Positions 33,727-43,962 of a stretch of 64,000 bases of DNA are shown here, piece after piece (the stretch's first letter is position 1; the number at the start of each line of letters is the position of its first letter). The stretch comes from Thozetella sp. PMI_491 (Eukaryota > Ascomycota > Sordariomycetes > Chaetosphaeriales > Chaetosphaeriaceae). The notes under the pieces are model-generated. The model did not search any database. It saw nothing but the letters and a program-made list of their open reading frames with translations, and was not told the origin of the DNA. The stretch is taken from NCBI GenBank assembly GCA_021432635.1, contig MU270121.1, positions 1-64,000 of the forward strand, given 5' to 3'. The position numbers and the translations under genes were made by a program.

Positions 33727-34137
33727 GAGCTGTGCACTCTGTGGGAAGGAAGGTTCTCTTTCGACAGGCGACGACCCGGCGTTTGGTGGGAGATCTAAAA
33801 ACGTGAAACGGCCCGGCTGGAGCAGATGGCTCTCTTTTTTACGAGATAGATGGAGATAGGAAGCCAAGCTGGTGGATAGGGATGGTTTGCTGGCTTTGGG
33901 ATACCCCGATTCATGCTCGACCGATCAGAGCGTTGGCAAGGTGGAAGACGGAGACAGCAAGCGGCGGGGCGATTCCTCGCATGGCATGAGAAGAATTATG
34001 GCCCTGGTCAAGGGTACGTACGTACGCTATGCTGCGTCTATGGTATCATCCAGGGGTGCTGACACAAAACCCTACATGGTGTTAGTCAGACCTCAACCTC
34101 GTCTAGTATTACAATGGTGCGCCTTCGCGCGGTCCCG
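33727..34137. other. convergent intergenic region
   Basis: About 410 bases between the stop codons of two converging genes. It contains a short GTAC repeat near 34015 and nothing else recognised. Confidence 0.5.
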
Positions 34138-36045
34138 CTACTTCAGCCTCACAAGCGCGTCCTCTGCCCTCTGAACTAGGTCACGCGCTCTCCTCAGCTC
34201 ACTGATTTCTACCGCCTGGTCGGCTGTGCCTTGGGTGGCGCGGTCCAAGACCTCGAGAACGCTGGCCTCGGACGCGCGGACAGCCTTGCGGCCCTCCTCG
34301 CGTACCTCCCCGTGCCAGTACTCCCGGGCCGTCTCCCACTTCTTCTGGAGCCGTCGCAGGCTCCAGACAACACCTAGCCCAGCGACGGCGCCTGCCTCAT
34401 AAAGACCGAAGCCTGAGAGATACGTAAGACCACCAAGGATGGTGGTCACCGTCGAAGTGCCCAGTGACTGCGCAATGAGCTTCTGGGCTAGCGCTTGTAG
34501 GGCCGGGATAGTCGTGTCCAATATATAGCTGCGCGTCAATGGAATGTGTGTCGGCCACTTGTGCTCAACCTTGGGCGTTGATTGCACTCGTGCCTTGCCA
34601 TTGTCTGAGGCTGGCGCTGGAAGGGCCGGGCCGGGATAGACAGGCCCCTCCTTGTTTGTCGTGACTCCAGCTTCGCGAATCCGGCCAGCAAGGTAAACCA
34701 GCCCCCTTTCTGCCTGTGGCAGGAAGCGCTGGGAGACAATTTCAGAAGACAGCATCGCAACATCGTCGACGCGCCAAAAGAGCTTCCACCAGCCCAGCTT
34801 CCGCCATCGTCGGCCGGTGAAGGCGGCCTCAAGCTGTTCTTGGAGTTCTTCGTGTGCAGTTTGTGCCCAGTCCGACACGCCTTGCGTCAAGTTGACGAAC
34901 GCGCCACTCGAGACCTTGGCGCCGAGGGAAGAGGAAAGCTGGCGCGCCTCAGCCACGGTGATGGCAGCTCTCGTAGATTCCAGCACAGACTGGACCAGGT
35001 TGCGAACAGCCTCCTTGGTACCCTCTTCATTTGACATCGATCCAGCCTTTAGCCACTCTTTCACGGTACCGATGTTGCTCTCAGTCAGAAGATGATTGGC
35101 TTTCATCGCGTTGCTGATGTTTTCCCTAAACAAGATCAGGCCATTCTCTGCCATATCGGTGTCGACAGTGATGAATGGATAGTCTGACGTGTCCTCAGAG
35201 TTGTACTGTCTAAAGTTGATGGCAGCCGTGACGGTGCTTTTGCTTTCGAGGAATGGGAGGGACAGAACCGATGCTGCTCCCCGGATCCCATCGCCTACGA
35301 GAAGGGCCTTGTGGACTGGCGTGGTAATGGGCGTGAATCGTCCGGTGTTGGAGGTTGGTATATCCACGGTCGGTACTAGAACCGATTCCTCGAGCGCAGG
35401 GATCCCCTCATCCACACCGTCAGTGAGCGGGTTGACCTCCATGACAAGCAGCTCTAGCTTTCCCTCATTGAGAGGCGGCGAGGAGACCTGGATCTCCGGG
35501 AGCAGCTCGTCTTTGGCAAGCTTCAATGGCCCACTATCGTGGCTTGACTCCCGGCCGACACGAATGACTAGGGGTTGTGCGATATCATGGTCCTCCAGCT
35601 GGCGCTCCCAGTCCTCCCCCCCCGAGAGGGGATCTGCCAAGAGCAACTTCGAAAGCTTCTTCGCCGTCTCACCGGCATTCACCCCATTGGCCATGCCGAG
35701 GATCGCAACGCGAATCGATTCGTCCCCGGGCGGCTGCCGCAGGTTCCGGAGCGCCAATTGGACCCGCGAGAGGTTCACATAGTTGGCCGCCTGCTTCTGC
35801 AGCTGTATAAGGGCATCTTCCAAATCTTTCCGGGTATTCAAGGGCGTGGACGGCGCGGGGGTAGAAGCATCGGTCGACTGGGCGCGACGCGGCCAAGCTA
35901 GTCTGCGCTTCGTCGCTCGTAGGCTCGGCAGGGGGCGTGGCGATAGGGAACAAAAGAGACAGACGGACGCCCGGCCCCTCGGAAGAAGCACTGAGTGATT
36001 TCGGCCGGGGACCAGCGCCGGCCTCAAGCCCAGGCGTGGCGGCAT
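34138..36045 (-). CDS. mitochondrial membrane protein, probably Mmc1-like
   Basis: One exon, 635 aa. The first 60 residues are rich in Arg, Leu, Ser and Pro with almost no acid (PRLGLRPALVPGRN, then WPRRAQST), a typical mitochondrial targeting region. Around 110-130 is IRVAILGMANGVNAGETAKK. It has the setting of a dynamin-like P-loop but lacks a standard GxxxxGK[ST], so any nucleotide site is degenerate. Helical segments follow, then a hydrophobic stretch near 527-560 (ILGGLTYLSGFGLYEAGAVA) and a charged C-terminal helix ending in RDLVQRAEDALVRLK. The layout fits the ascomycete mitochondrial proteins I know as Mmc1, linked to inner-membrane or crista shape, but I assign that name only tentatively. 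The start is the first ATG; the open frame continues upstream without one. It shares a short divergent promoter with the E2 gene. Confidence 0.75.
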   Translation of the reverse strand: MPPRLGLRPALVPGRNHSVLLPRGRASVCLFCSLSPRPLPSLRATKRRLAWPRRAQSTDASTPAPSTPLNTRKDLEDALIQLQKQAANYVNLSRVQLALRNLRQPPGDESIRVAILGMANGVNAGETAKKLSKLLLADPLSGGEDWERQLEDHDIAQPLVIRVGRESSHDSGPLKLAKDELLPEIQVSSPPLNEGKLELLVMEVNPLTDGVDEGIPALEESVLVPTVDIPTSNTGRFTPITTPVHKALLVGDGIRGAASVLSLPFLESKSTVTAAINFRQYNSEDTSDYPFITVDTDMAENGLILFRENISNAMKANHLLTESNIGTVKEWLKAGSMSNEEGTKEAVRNLVQSVLESTRAAITVAEARQLSSSLGAKVSSGAFVNLTQGVSDWAQTAHEELQEQLEAAFTGRRWRKLGWWKLFWRVDDVAMLSSEIVSQRFLPQAERGLVYLAGRIREAGVTTNKEGPVYPGPALPAPASDNGKARVQSTPKVEHKWPTHIPLTRSYILDTTIPALQALAQKLIAQSLGTSTVTTILGGLTYLSGFGLYEAGAVAGLGVVWSLRRLQKKWETAREYWHGEVREEGRKAVRASEASVLEVLDRATQGTADQAVEISELRRARDLVQRAEDALVRLK

Positions 36046-36413
36046 GGCTCGGCGATGCTGATATAGGTTGGACGTTGAGCTCCGAGCCGCCTTTGCAGTT
36101 TGCAAAAGCTCTACATTTTTTGCCGGCAAAGGATGTGGAGCCAAGCCAACGCTGGCGTGGCGGCGTTAGCCGAGCATCCAAACGTCAGTGACAGGGGTCC
36201 ACCCCACTATCCGCCGAACGGCGTTCCTCTCTCTTCCACCCCTCTGACCACTTTGCCTCCGGGGAAATCCGTAGCACGCGAGAGGGCACGACCAGCCTCA
36301 CAGGTCGATAGAAGTCTTAATCGCCGCAAATCTGTGCTAGGAACATCCTCGGACCCAAGCCGCCCATCAGGAAACCAAAGGCGACCGTCGCATCTTAGTC
36401 CGCAACTCCGATT
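36046..36413. promoter_or_regulatory. divergent promoter between mitochondrial gene and Ubc7
   Basis: 368 bases separate two start codons pointing away from each other, so both promoters must share or abut here. No TATA box is seen; this fits housekeeping genes. Confidence 0.55.
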
Positions 36414-36707
36414 ATGGCACAGTCCACGGCCCACCGCCGTCTCCTCCAGGAGTACCGCGCTCTCACCAACAACCCGCCCGAAGGCATCACCGCCGGTCCC
36501 GTGTCGGAGGATGACCTCCTGCACTGGGAGGCGCTGATACAGGGCCCCGAGGGGACCCCTTTCGAGGGTGGCGTCTTCCCCGCCGAGCTTGTCTTCCCCA
36601 AAGACTACCCGCTCGCCCCACCGACCATGAAGTTCCTCGGTGAAGTGTGGCATCCGAATGGTGAGCATCACGGCCATATTGCAGGCCCCCTAACCCCGCC
36701 CCACCCA

Positions 36708-36739
<32 letters not shown>

Positions 36740-37037
36740 GCTACAGGCCTAATGCGGACTCTTTACTGATACTGGACATGCAGTCTACCCTAGCGGCCTG
36801 GTTTGCATCTCGATCCTGCACCCGCCTGGCGATGACCCGAACCACTACGAGCACGCCTCAGAGCGGTGGTCACCCATCCAGTCGGTCGAGAAGATCCTCA
36901 TATCCGTCATGAGCATGCTGGCTGAGCCCAACGACGAGAGCCCTGCCAACGTCGAAGCGGCCAAGATGTGGCGCGAACGGCGTGGCGAGTACGAGCAGAA
37001 GGTGCGGGACGGGGTCCGGAGGATGCTGGGTCTTTAA
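36414..37037 (+). CDS. UBC7: ubiquitin-conjugating enzyme E2, Ubc7/UBE2G1 type
   Basis: Carries activated ubiquitin, probably for ER-associated degradation as Ubc7 does. Exons 36414-36660 and 36784-37037 give 166 aa, the size of yeast Ubc7. The UBC fold is complete: [15 protein letters not shown], then [19 protein letters not shown], with active-site Cys at residue 90. After it comes the acidic insertion [15 protein letters not shown] that marks the Ubc7/UBE2G/Cdc34 group. Next is [20 protein letters not shown]. The intron interrupts the HPN motif just before the active site and carries ten GTC repeats. The gene converges on the auxilin-like gene, whose stop codon is 332 bases away. Confidence 0.95.
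36708..36737 (+). repeat. (GTC)10 microsatellite in the E2 intron
   Basis: Ten perfect GTC units inside the only intron of the E2 gene, about 45 bases before the acceptor. Likely variable in length between strains. Confidence 0.95.
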
Positions 37038-37369
37038 TCCCGAACATCTTGCGTCCCGGGATCGGGTATGAGATTAGAGGGGAAGGGCAAGACAGGCGGG
37101 GATGGCAACTACGACACACAAAAGGGGCTGGCGTCTCGGATGGTTTTGCGCATAGCACGGTGTTGCGTTAGATACTGTCACTAGGGCCTCCAGAGGAGTT
37201 TTGCGTACGCGGCGCTTTGCTTGAAATTTGGTCTAGGGTACTCTAATATGCTGGTGGGCTGCTTGGCACTCCCAGTTGCCTCCAGTACGAGTGGTTGGTC
37301 ATCTAGATGCTTGAAGTGCAATGTGCTCCCACAACCTAATTATGGACCTCCGTGGCTGGCGGACTATAT
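37038..37369. other. convergent 3' intergenic region
   Basis: 332 bases between the stop codons of the E2 and auxilin-like genes; nothing recognised. Confidence 0.5.
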
Positions 37370-40176
37370 CTAAAGCCCATTCTCGGCCTTGAATTTGTCC
37401 CACGCTTCGTTCAGCGTGCTGAACACGGTCCCAGCGATCATGCGCACCTCAGTGTTCGCGTCTTGGGGAAGCTATCTGATATGTTAGCATCAATCCCCCC
37501 CCAGGAATGGGTCTATGATTTGGGACACCAGGATCATACCTTGTCGGGGTGAGTCTTGGCAATAGCCTTCATGTAGTGGATCTTGACCCGGTTCGCTACA
37601 ACCAGCTCGTGCAGACCAACCTTCTTCCACCCGCTGCTCTCCCAGAGCACATTCTCTAGGCTGCCAATCAGGGCGCGCAGATTGTCCCTCTTGCCATCTC
37701 GCCACGCGGCGATTCGCGCGTCAACTTTGTCCGTCAGCGCGAATTTCTCATCGCCTTCGGCCTCGGCGGCTTTGTTCGCCTCACGCAGCCGCTGGACGGC
37801 CTCAGAGCTTTTCTGTGTGGCAAGGGCGGCAGGTCGGGGCCGAGGCTTGGGAGCTGCAGGCTTCACGGCCGGTTTGGGCGCGAGCGCCTTCTGGCAACGC
37901 TGACGGCCGGCGAGAGCGGCGGAGCCGCCTACACCTGCCTCGACGCACAGCTGCCAGACGCTGCCTGCCTCGCCCCACTTCTCCATCTGCTCGAGCGCCT
38001 CTGCCTTGCGACTCAACGCCTTGCCGTATAGATCCTTCATGTCTCGCTTCTCGCCCTCGCCGTCTTGGAGCTCGACGTGCTCACCTTCTCCCTTGCCAGG
38101 ACCAATGATGCTAATGGCGGTATCGGCATCCTCGACGGCCTGTCGTGGCTCGCCTGTCTTTATGGCCGTAAGCGCACGGTTGCAGAGAATGACAATGGCG
38201 ATAGGGTGAGTATTTGGGACTGCCGCAAGCGAGGACGAGTACGAAGAATGGGCCGCGGCGTAATCTCCCCTCTTGAAATGTGCCGTGCCGTCTTGGCGGT
38301 GCTTGTTGGAGGTCTGCAGAGCCACGGGCGAGATGCTTGGGATTTGGCGCGCCGGGCGTGGTGGCAACGCTCGCGGTGCCTGCTTAGGTGGTGCTTGTGC
38401 TTGTGCGGGCGGCGACGGCTGGGCGGGGCGCGAAGGTAGCGATTGTTGTGTTCGAGGGGCTTGCGAGTTGAACAAGAGATCCGGCTCTGGTTCTGGCTGA
38501 GGCTGGGGTGTGGCCTTCTTCCGCCGTGCAGGGCTGACATAGGCTTGCGCGCTCTGCTCCTCAGTCGCCTGCTTGCTAAGCCGGGACCGCGGGTCGAGAA
38601 GCGAAGACTGGCTGGCTTGCTGCCATTTCGGTGCTGGGGCTCCCCGGCTCTGCCCACCGAGGGCTGGCGAGTGCGAGCGAGACGAGGTATGGCTAGACGG
38701 GGGCGTCTCGCGAGCTAGCCTCTGTGGTCCCCGCTCCGGTCGGGCACCGGATTCCAGCATCATAGCCTCGTCTGTGACATCGACAGAACGCCCACCGCCG
38801 GGTGCCATGCCGTCCTGCTGTGCGGATCGCATCCACTTCGGCTGGTTAGGGTCTCCACCCTCTTGCTGAAAGTCCGCCATGGCCTTCTGTACATTCTTCT
38901 TTCCCGTCTTCCAGAGCGAGTTAGCAGTCTTAAGGAAATTATTACCCATGGCCGTCGCCGTCTTCGTGAAGTCATCACCACTGGCCGGCGATCTGTTGTC
39001 TCTCCTTCCAGGGGGTTCCGGTCGAGCGTCTTCCCTCATCCAGGCGGCACCCCCTCCGTTTCTAGGTCTGCTAGATGAACGGTCTTCGTCCACCCCCGGC
39101 CTATCGCCTGAGCTCTTGCCCTTGGCTTTCTCCTTTGCCTCCCGATGCGCGTCATCGAGGAGCCAGTTGACCGCCGCCTGTACATTCAGCCCGGCTCCAC
39201 TCTCTGTAAGACCCATGCGGGCCTTTTCGGGGGTAAAGCCGTAGTCGACCAGCTGTGCGACCGCCTTGTCAAAAGGGTCGTTGGATCTTGACACCGGCTC
39301 TGGCTCGGAGTCGGACGAGTAGTCCTCGAGCGCCTTGCCTGGCTCGGGGTCTCTGGATACGCGCGGGGCCGGCTGTGGCCGTTCCCGCCTCACTTGTTCG
39401 ACAGGCTTCCCGAGGTCGCCCAGTAAGTCATCGTCCTCGTCCGCGTCAAACGTATCCTGACGCGCGGGAGGTTTCGCCGTGAACTGGTTCAACCCGAACG
39501 GATCGTCGTCATTTCCGAGGTCCCCGTTACTCGATGGGGCCGGCTGGCTCCAAGCGTTCGGGTTGCGCAGGTCCAACCCGGCTGCGTTGGCCGGTGACGC
39601 CTTGCCCGAGGCTGGCGGGGGCGGATAGTGGCTGGCATTGTCCACCTTGGTGTTGGCGTTAAAGGCCGCGAACAAGTCATCGTCCGACTCGGCCGGCTTC
39701 CCGTTCCGTGCTTGTGTAGCGGGGGGGGGCGAGATGGGCAATGAGATTGCGGGTGACGCAACGCGCGACGTGGACTGTGACTGCTGCCTCTGCCCTAAGG
39801 AGTCCAAGAACTGGCCGTCGCCGTACTGTGCCTGAGTTTTCTTTCGCTTCTCCTCCTCTTTCTTGCGCTTCTCGGCCTCCAGGAGCTCCTGCCGTTCGCG
39901 CAAGCTGAGATTCGCTGTGCTCTTGGCGGCCCCGAAGTTGACCAGGTTGCTAAAGCTGTCCTGGGATCCTTTGGCAGCAGCGCCAGGCGGCTTGAACGAG
40001 GCGGTGCCGGAGCCTTGCGTCGAGAGTGGAGTGTTCCGTCCGGATGTAAACGGGGAGGGCGTCGGCCGCAGTGCCGGGTAGAAGCTCGAGCTCATCGGCT
40101 GCGTCTGGGTCGGCTTGGGGGGGTTGCTGCTGCTGGTGCTGGTGGCGGACCAGTCCAGGCTCGAGAGATCATCCAT
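37370..40176 (-). CDS. SWA2: auxilin-like J-domain protein with UBA and TPR (Swa2 type)
   Basis: Recruits Hsp70 to strip clathrin from vesicles. Exon 37540-40176 plus the final exon 37370-37471 encode 912 aa. Order: a Ser/Pro-rich N-terminus of short clathrin/adaptor-type motifs with a charged coiled stretch near 95-115; a UBA domain at about 298-345 (AVAQLVDYGFTPEKARMGL, ending in VQAAVNWLLDDA); a low-complexity middle; TPR-type helices from about 630 to 760 (GTAHFKRGDYAAAHSSYSSS); and a C-terminal J domain with HPDK and, across the 68-bp intron, LPQDANTEVRMIAGTVF and WDKFKAENGL. In intron 1 the true acceptor is the second of two close AGs, CAGATAG (37472-37477); the first would shift the frame. 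The domain order is that of yeast Swa2/auxilin, with a longer disordered part. Confidence 0.94.
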
Positions 40177-43100
40177 GATGGTTGGTTGGAGGCTCTAAAA
40201 TGCAGTTGAATCATAAACTTCGTCACCTCATTTCAATTGTTCGTAGGACATGCGAAAGGCTCGGCGCGGCAGCTTCGTGGATTTGGGCGGTGTTTGGGGT
40301 TCAATAGCTTGGGGAAGCACGAGATCGTCCACGAAAGCGGCCGGCCGCTTTCCACCTCGAGATGTGGCTTGAAGGCATTGGAGAGGGTGTGGCGCTGTGG
40401 GGATGGTTTGGTGGGCCCTGCCTGGGTGGAAGTTACCGCCTGCGCCGCCGACGCTCTTTCCACGTTAACAACCTTGAAAGGCATGCTCACTATGATCTGT
40501 TACGGGAACTACTGCGAAGGTCAGTATAGCGCAGCACCAATCAGGGTTTCTAGTTTGAGGTGGGTGCACAGACTAGGCGAGCAGCATAGGCGAGTACAAA
40601 CTACAAGCTCTAGCAAAGCGGGAGCCACGCTCCTCTTTTGTGCATCTGAACTCAAGCAGGTAGGTACGCTCCCACTCCTTTACCGCAGAGACTCGCAGCT
40701 GCCAGGAGCGAGCACTGTGCTCATAAACTGCGCAATTTAGCGGCCAGGCCGCACACGAAGACTCCTCCCTCTTGTGATTCAAGAACAGCCAATCCCTGGT
40801 TGCAACACCCTGGTCATCCAGGGGCAACGCATAAATCTGGGTCTCGCATCTCGCAGCAAACACCCAAGGCTCGGGGCAGGGTAGGGACCTAGATGTACAG
40901 CAGAAACAGCACCGGCCACCTTTCGTCCAATCTCATGCGTTCGCTGACGACATTGTCGCGACGCCAGTTGCCTTTAAGCTCCTGTCGCACACGCTTCTTT
41001 TTTTGCCCGAGCAAACAAACATTCTTCTCTAGCGGCCAGCAAGCCATTCTCGCCAAACAAGAAATGGACACCTTCACGCATGGGATCGGTGGCATGCACC
41101 CACATAACACAGGGGCGTGAGAAGGGATGCGCTGGCTTCGGCTGTCAGATGGAGAGAATGCATTGGCCATATACCGACTTCTCGCACTCTACTTCACCAC
41201 TTCACTTCGTATCTGTGGATTCTACAAACTGGTTCCATGAGATGGCCGACGCGTCAGTGCCCGGCGAGTCGGCTTCCATAGAGCTTGTCGTCGGAATCCT
41301 GGTCCTGGTGGGTGTGTGATGTGGGAGAATGCGCATCATGAGGGCCGCAAAAATGCTTCTCAGAATAGCTTCCATGACAAGCGGTGCTATCGTCGCAAAA
41401 ATAACCCCTCAGTGGTCCTCGCCCTCTTTCCAACCCGCGACCTGGCTCTAAGATCGTGAGATAAGATGGGGCCTGCAGGCGAATAGATAGCTATCCGCCC
41501 ATGACCAGACAGCCCAATGACGTTCCATAAGCCCCACCTTCCGCACCACAAGCGTTTGTTTCATCATGGGTCAGCGCACCCCCTTGCAGTCTGTGTCGTC
41601 GCGTGCTTCTGCTTGTCGAAGCTTGGCGGGGTAGCTGCAGGCACTTTAACTGCTGCGGTCCAGACGCCCCTCTCTGAACGCTCCTATCCTCGGATGCGGT
41701 TGCATTCATCACGGCTAAGCATATCGCATACTACCAACAACAACCGGTGGGCCTGAGCGCACACCGACGACTGCATCGTGAAGGTGCTCTGGAGGTTGGA
41801 ATCCAGCGGCGCTTGGAAGGGGAAAGGGAGGACGCTTGATCTCGTAGGTGCCAAGTCGCTGCGCTAATTGGCAGGTTGCTGCCAAGGAGAAAATAGGGGG
41901 CGCCGAGCTCTCTATTGTGACGACCCCAAATGCTAGCTGACCCAGGGGGTTCGCTCGCTATCGAGGCGCTGGTGGTTCGCTGTGGTGGAATGCACGTGCA
42001 GGCTGAGCCGCCGCAGGCCTTTCCAAAATTCGCCCTTGGCATTCGCAGCCAGCCCGGCTCTCCATTCCGTTGGTGCTGGATCCCGGGCAGCGAAGGACCC
42101 TTCCCTCGCCCTGGCGGCGCAGATCTGCGCTGACCTGGCGATCTCTTTTGCCCTTCCTTCCCGTCTGTGGTACCAGCCCGCGCACGGCAAATTTGAGCTT
42201 AGCCTACAGGAAGCCGTCTGCACAGGACGTTGCGAGGCTGTAGCAGAGGACAGGCTGCCTTGTCCGTGATCTCGGCATCCCGCAGAGGGCACCCGGCAAG
42301 CGGTGAGCAGCGTATAGAAAGGGAAGATGCACGGTAGTAGTCGCGATCGCACGGGAACCCTGCGTCCCTTTAAAGTGTGGCACCCAAAAGTCGGCCTCCG
42401 CATTACAGGCCCGCAAGCGCAGCGGGTACGGCCCCTAGCCAGGGTCTGATGCAGAGTTGTGCCTTAATTTCCTGGGGCTGCCCTTTTGGTTGGGTTCTGT
42501 TACACGACACCTAGCCAATCAAATGACACGATCTAGGGGCTGGTGTTCCAGTTTAGGGAAGCTGCCTCTGGGACGCCCGGTGGCTCTTGCCAAGAACCCC
42601 CGGCTGGCCGTCCTCCCCCAGGAATTTATCTTCAAGCCCAGTCCATGTCTCGCATTCCCTTCCTCGCCCCTCGCTCGTGATGGTGCTTCTTCGCTCCGTC
42701 CCCTCGGTCCTCCCTGCCTCGCCGCTCGCTACTTTGTGAGCCTTTCGCTTCCATTTTTGGCCATTCTCTCCATTCTTTCCTTGAGGCCAACCTTCCGTTC
42801 TTTTCTCCATCCTCGCCTCAACATTGTTCTTGTTGTAGGCTCCCGTCTTTCATTCTTTCTCCAGAGTGTTGACCGCAACGACGTTCGTTTCTCCCCGCAC
42901 TCACGGATGCATCTGGCCTTCCGTGATACCATCAACTAGTACCTTCACCTAAATCTCCATTCGTGTTCGAGGTTGTCTTCTTCACGTAATCCGGGCAGGA
43001 ATATTGCAGAGGAGACGAGAGAGCCGCCTTCAAAACTGGACAGCACAGGACAAGGTCGGTATTCCGCAGGCGCAGGTCCCATCTCGTCTTTCCAGATATC

Positions 43101-43962
43101 ACCAGTTTCGGGCAGTGGCGCCACTCTCTCGCTTCTTGAGCCAGAACTCAGCTGTAGTGGATAAGCAAACCGATATCGATTATCACGAGGACTGTCTTGT
43201 GGCGGAGTTAGAGTGGCCTGGCCAGCTGGGAAACTGCCCCTTTACCAGCGCTTCGGGTAGAGGTTGGGGTGGCTGGAGTACATGCCATTGGAAACCACCA
43301 GCCTGGGCATCACGACAGTCGACTATTCATAGCCCCGAGTTGCACCCTTTGGCCTCCGGTTCCGTGAGCTCTTCAGCCTTACCGATTGTCGACCCAGAGT
43401 CGGCCGACAGGCTGAGATCAAGGTCCCTGACGAACCATTCTTATCCTTCTCGCCGGTGCTCGCTCGACTTGTCTATCTCCAGGAGAGTCGGGTTTGATCC
43501 TCATCCGACCAAGCCAGCCCTCACCTACAAATTCGAGCCAGACAGCAATCATCTGAACGAGGGCAGCTTGGTGAGTTGCCGCCACCTGTGACAAGCAACA
43601 TTTGGCAACAGCAACATCCTACTTTTACCTGCCTGCACATCGGGCCTGGATAATCGTTTGGCTCCGCAGCATCTGCCTACCTTCGTTCACTTCGCCAATG
43701 CGGGGTGTGTTGACCAGGAGACCTCTCTCTCAACCACTTTCGCGTTACGTCATTGCCTTCGCATCGACCGCGTGAACGCGACGGTACTTCGCGCTCACAT
43801 TGCCTTGGCAAATCTCTTCTCAGTCTCAGCAACGATCAAGCAGCGCTCACAATCGTCGCTCTGCTTCCACCATCCCTTCATCCCACAGCCCGATTCATTA
43901 TCCCCGCCATCAATTACCCTTTTACATCAAAACTACACAACGACACTCTCTGATCTCTCACA
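40177..43962. other. 3.8-kb divergent intergenic region with long leader
   Basis: No gene supported between the divergent auxilin-like and DUF1996 genes. From about 42600 to 42900 the plus strand is markedly CT-rich. From there to 43962 several ATG frames occur (for example 43004-43591, 195 codons, without a recognisable domain). This looks like a long promoter and 5' leader with upstream ORFs for the DUF1996 gene. Confidence 0.4.

Noticed and set aside
43004-43591. 195-codon plus-strand frame upstream of the DUF1996 gene
   Set aside because: No recognisable domain; better explained as part of a long leader, so it is mentioned there only.
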